DNA of 64,000 nucleotides from an uncultured Prevotellaceae bacterium. Lineage in GTDB: Bacteria > Bacteroidota > Bacteroidia > Bacteroidales > Bacteroidaceae. The first letter of the stretch is position 1, and the number at the start of each line of letters is the position of its first letter. Both the position numbers and the translations under genes were made by a program. The stretch lies in the NCBI GenBank assembly GCA_902780635.1, contig CACZGH010000015.1:20977-84976 (forward strand), written 5' to 3'. Shown here one piece after another: positions 63,980 through 64,000 of the stretch. The notes under the pieces were generated by a model. It ran no database searches, was not told the DNA's origin, and saw nothing but the letters and a program-made list of their open reading frames with translations.

Positions 63980-64000
63980 CGAACATAATAATCAAACCCA

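Overview
The window is a carbohydrate- and protein-foraging island from a member of the Bacteroidales, most like Prevotella or a relative. The grounds are three SusC/SusD pairs, two hybrid two-component regulators, many signal-peptide and lipobox proteins, Bacteroidetes-type promoters (TTTG-like -33 box, about 20 bases, then TAnnTTTG) and a recurrent C-terminal tail of the form YxLQGxx...GIYIxxGKKxVxK. Almost every gene product appears to be exported. No housekeeping gene is present.

Region 1 (1-5935, + strand): the end of a GH127-type (DUF1680) glycosidase, two related secreted HExxH metalloprotease-like proteins (DUF6055 type), and a CotH-kinase-like protein between them. A strong bidirectional terminator (5993-6032) closes the region. 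Facing it on the - strand is a secreted protein made of about five DUF4859-like repeats (6077-8506).

Region 2 (8807-31741, + strand): one long apparent operon. It encodes a third HExxH protein (with a discoidin-like domain and a type A sorting tail), a fasciclin-like lipoprotein, SusC, SusD, two more fasciclin-like lipoproteins, a second SusC, a second SusD and a hybrid two-component system. No glycoside hydrolase is encoded in this 23 kb. The combination suggests uptake of a proteinaceous or glycoprotein ligand rather than an ordinary polysaccharide. This is the most unusual system in the window.

Region 3 (31742-38084): a 28-bp tandem repeat and terminators, then three - strand genes behind a good promoter: a small beta-sandwich protein, a GH127-type beta-L-arabinofuranosidase and a large multidomain adhesin- or CBM-like protein.

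Region 4 (38200-63518): an acyltransferase-3 membrane protein, an 8-bp microsatellite directly before a second hybrid two-component regulator, a convergent GH43 lipoprotein, then a second polysaccharide-utilisation operon. That operon encodes a DUF4964/DUF4965-type protein, an IPT/TIG-NHL lipoprotein, SusC, SusD, a DUF1735/DUF4361-like surface lipoprotein, GH92, GH76 and a 1517-residue DUF4965-GH2 fusion. GH76 plus GH92 is the signature of alpha-mannan breakdown, so the likely target is an alpha-1,6-mannan backbone with side chains. The regulator would sense a released oligosaccharide, the SusCD complex would import it, and GH92, GH76 and the fusion would trim it.

Region 5 (63519-64000): a gene-free right end with a hairpin, a terminator, a 49-base 3' fragment of a tRNA-Lys(CTT) gene and a promoter pointing out of the window. 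This looks like the attachment-site junction of an integrated element lying mostly to the right.
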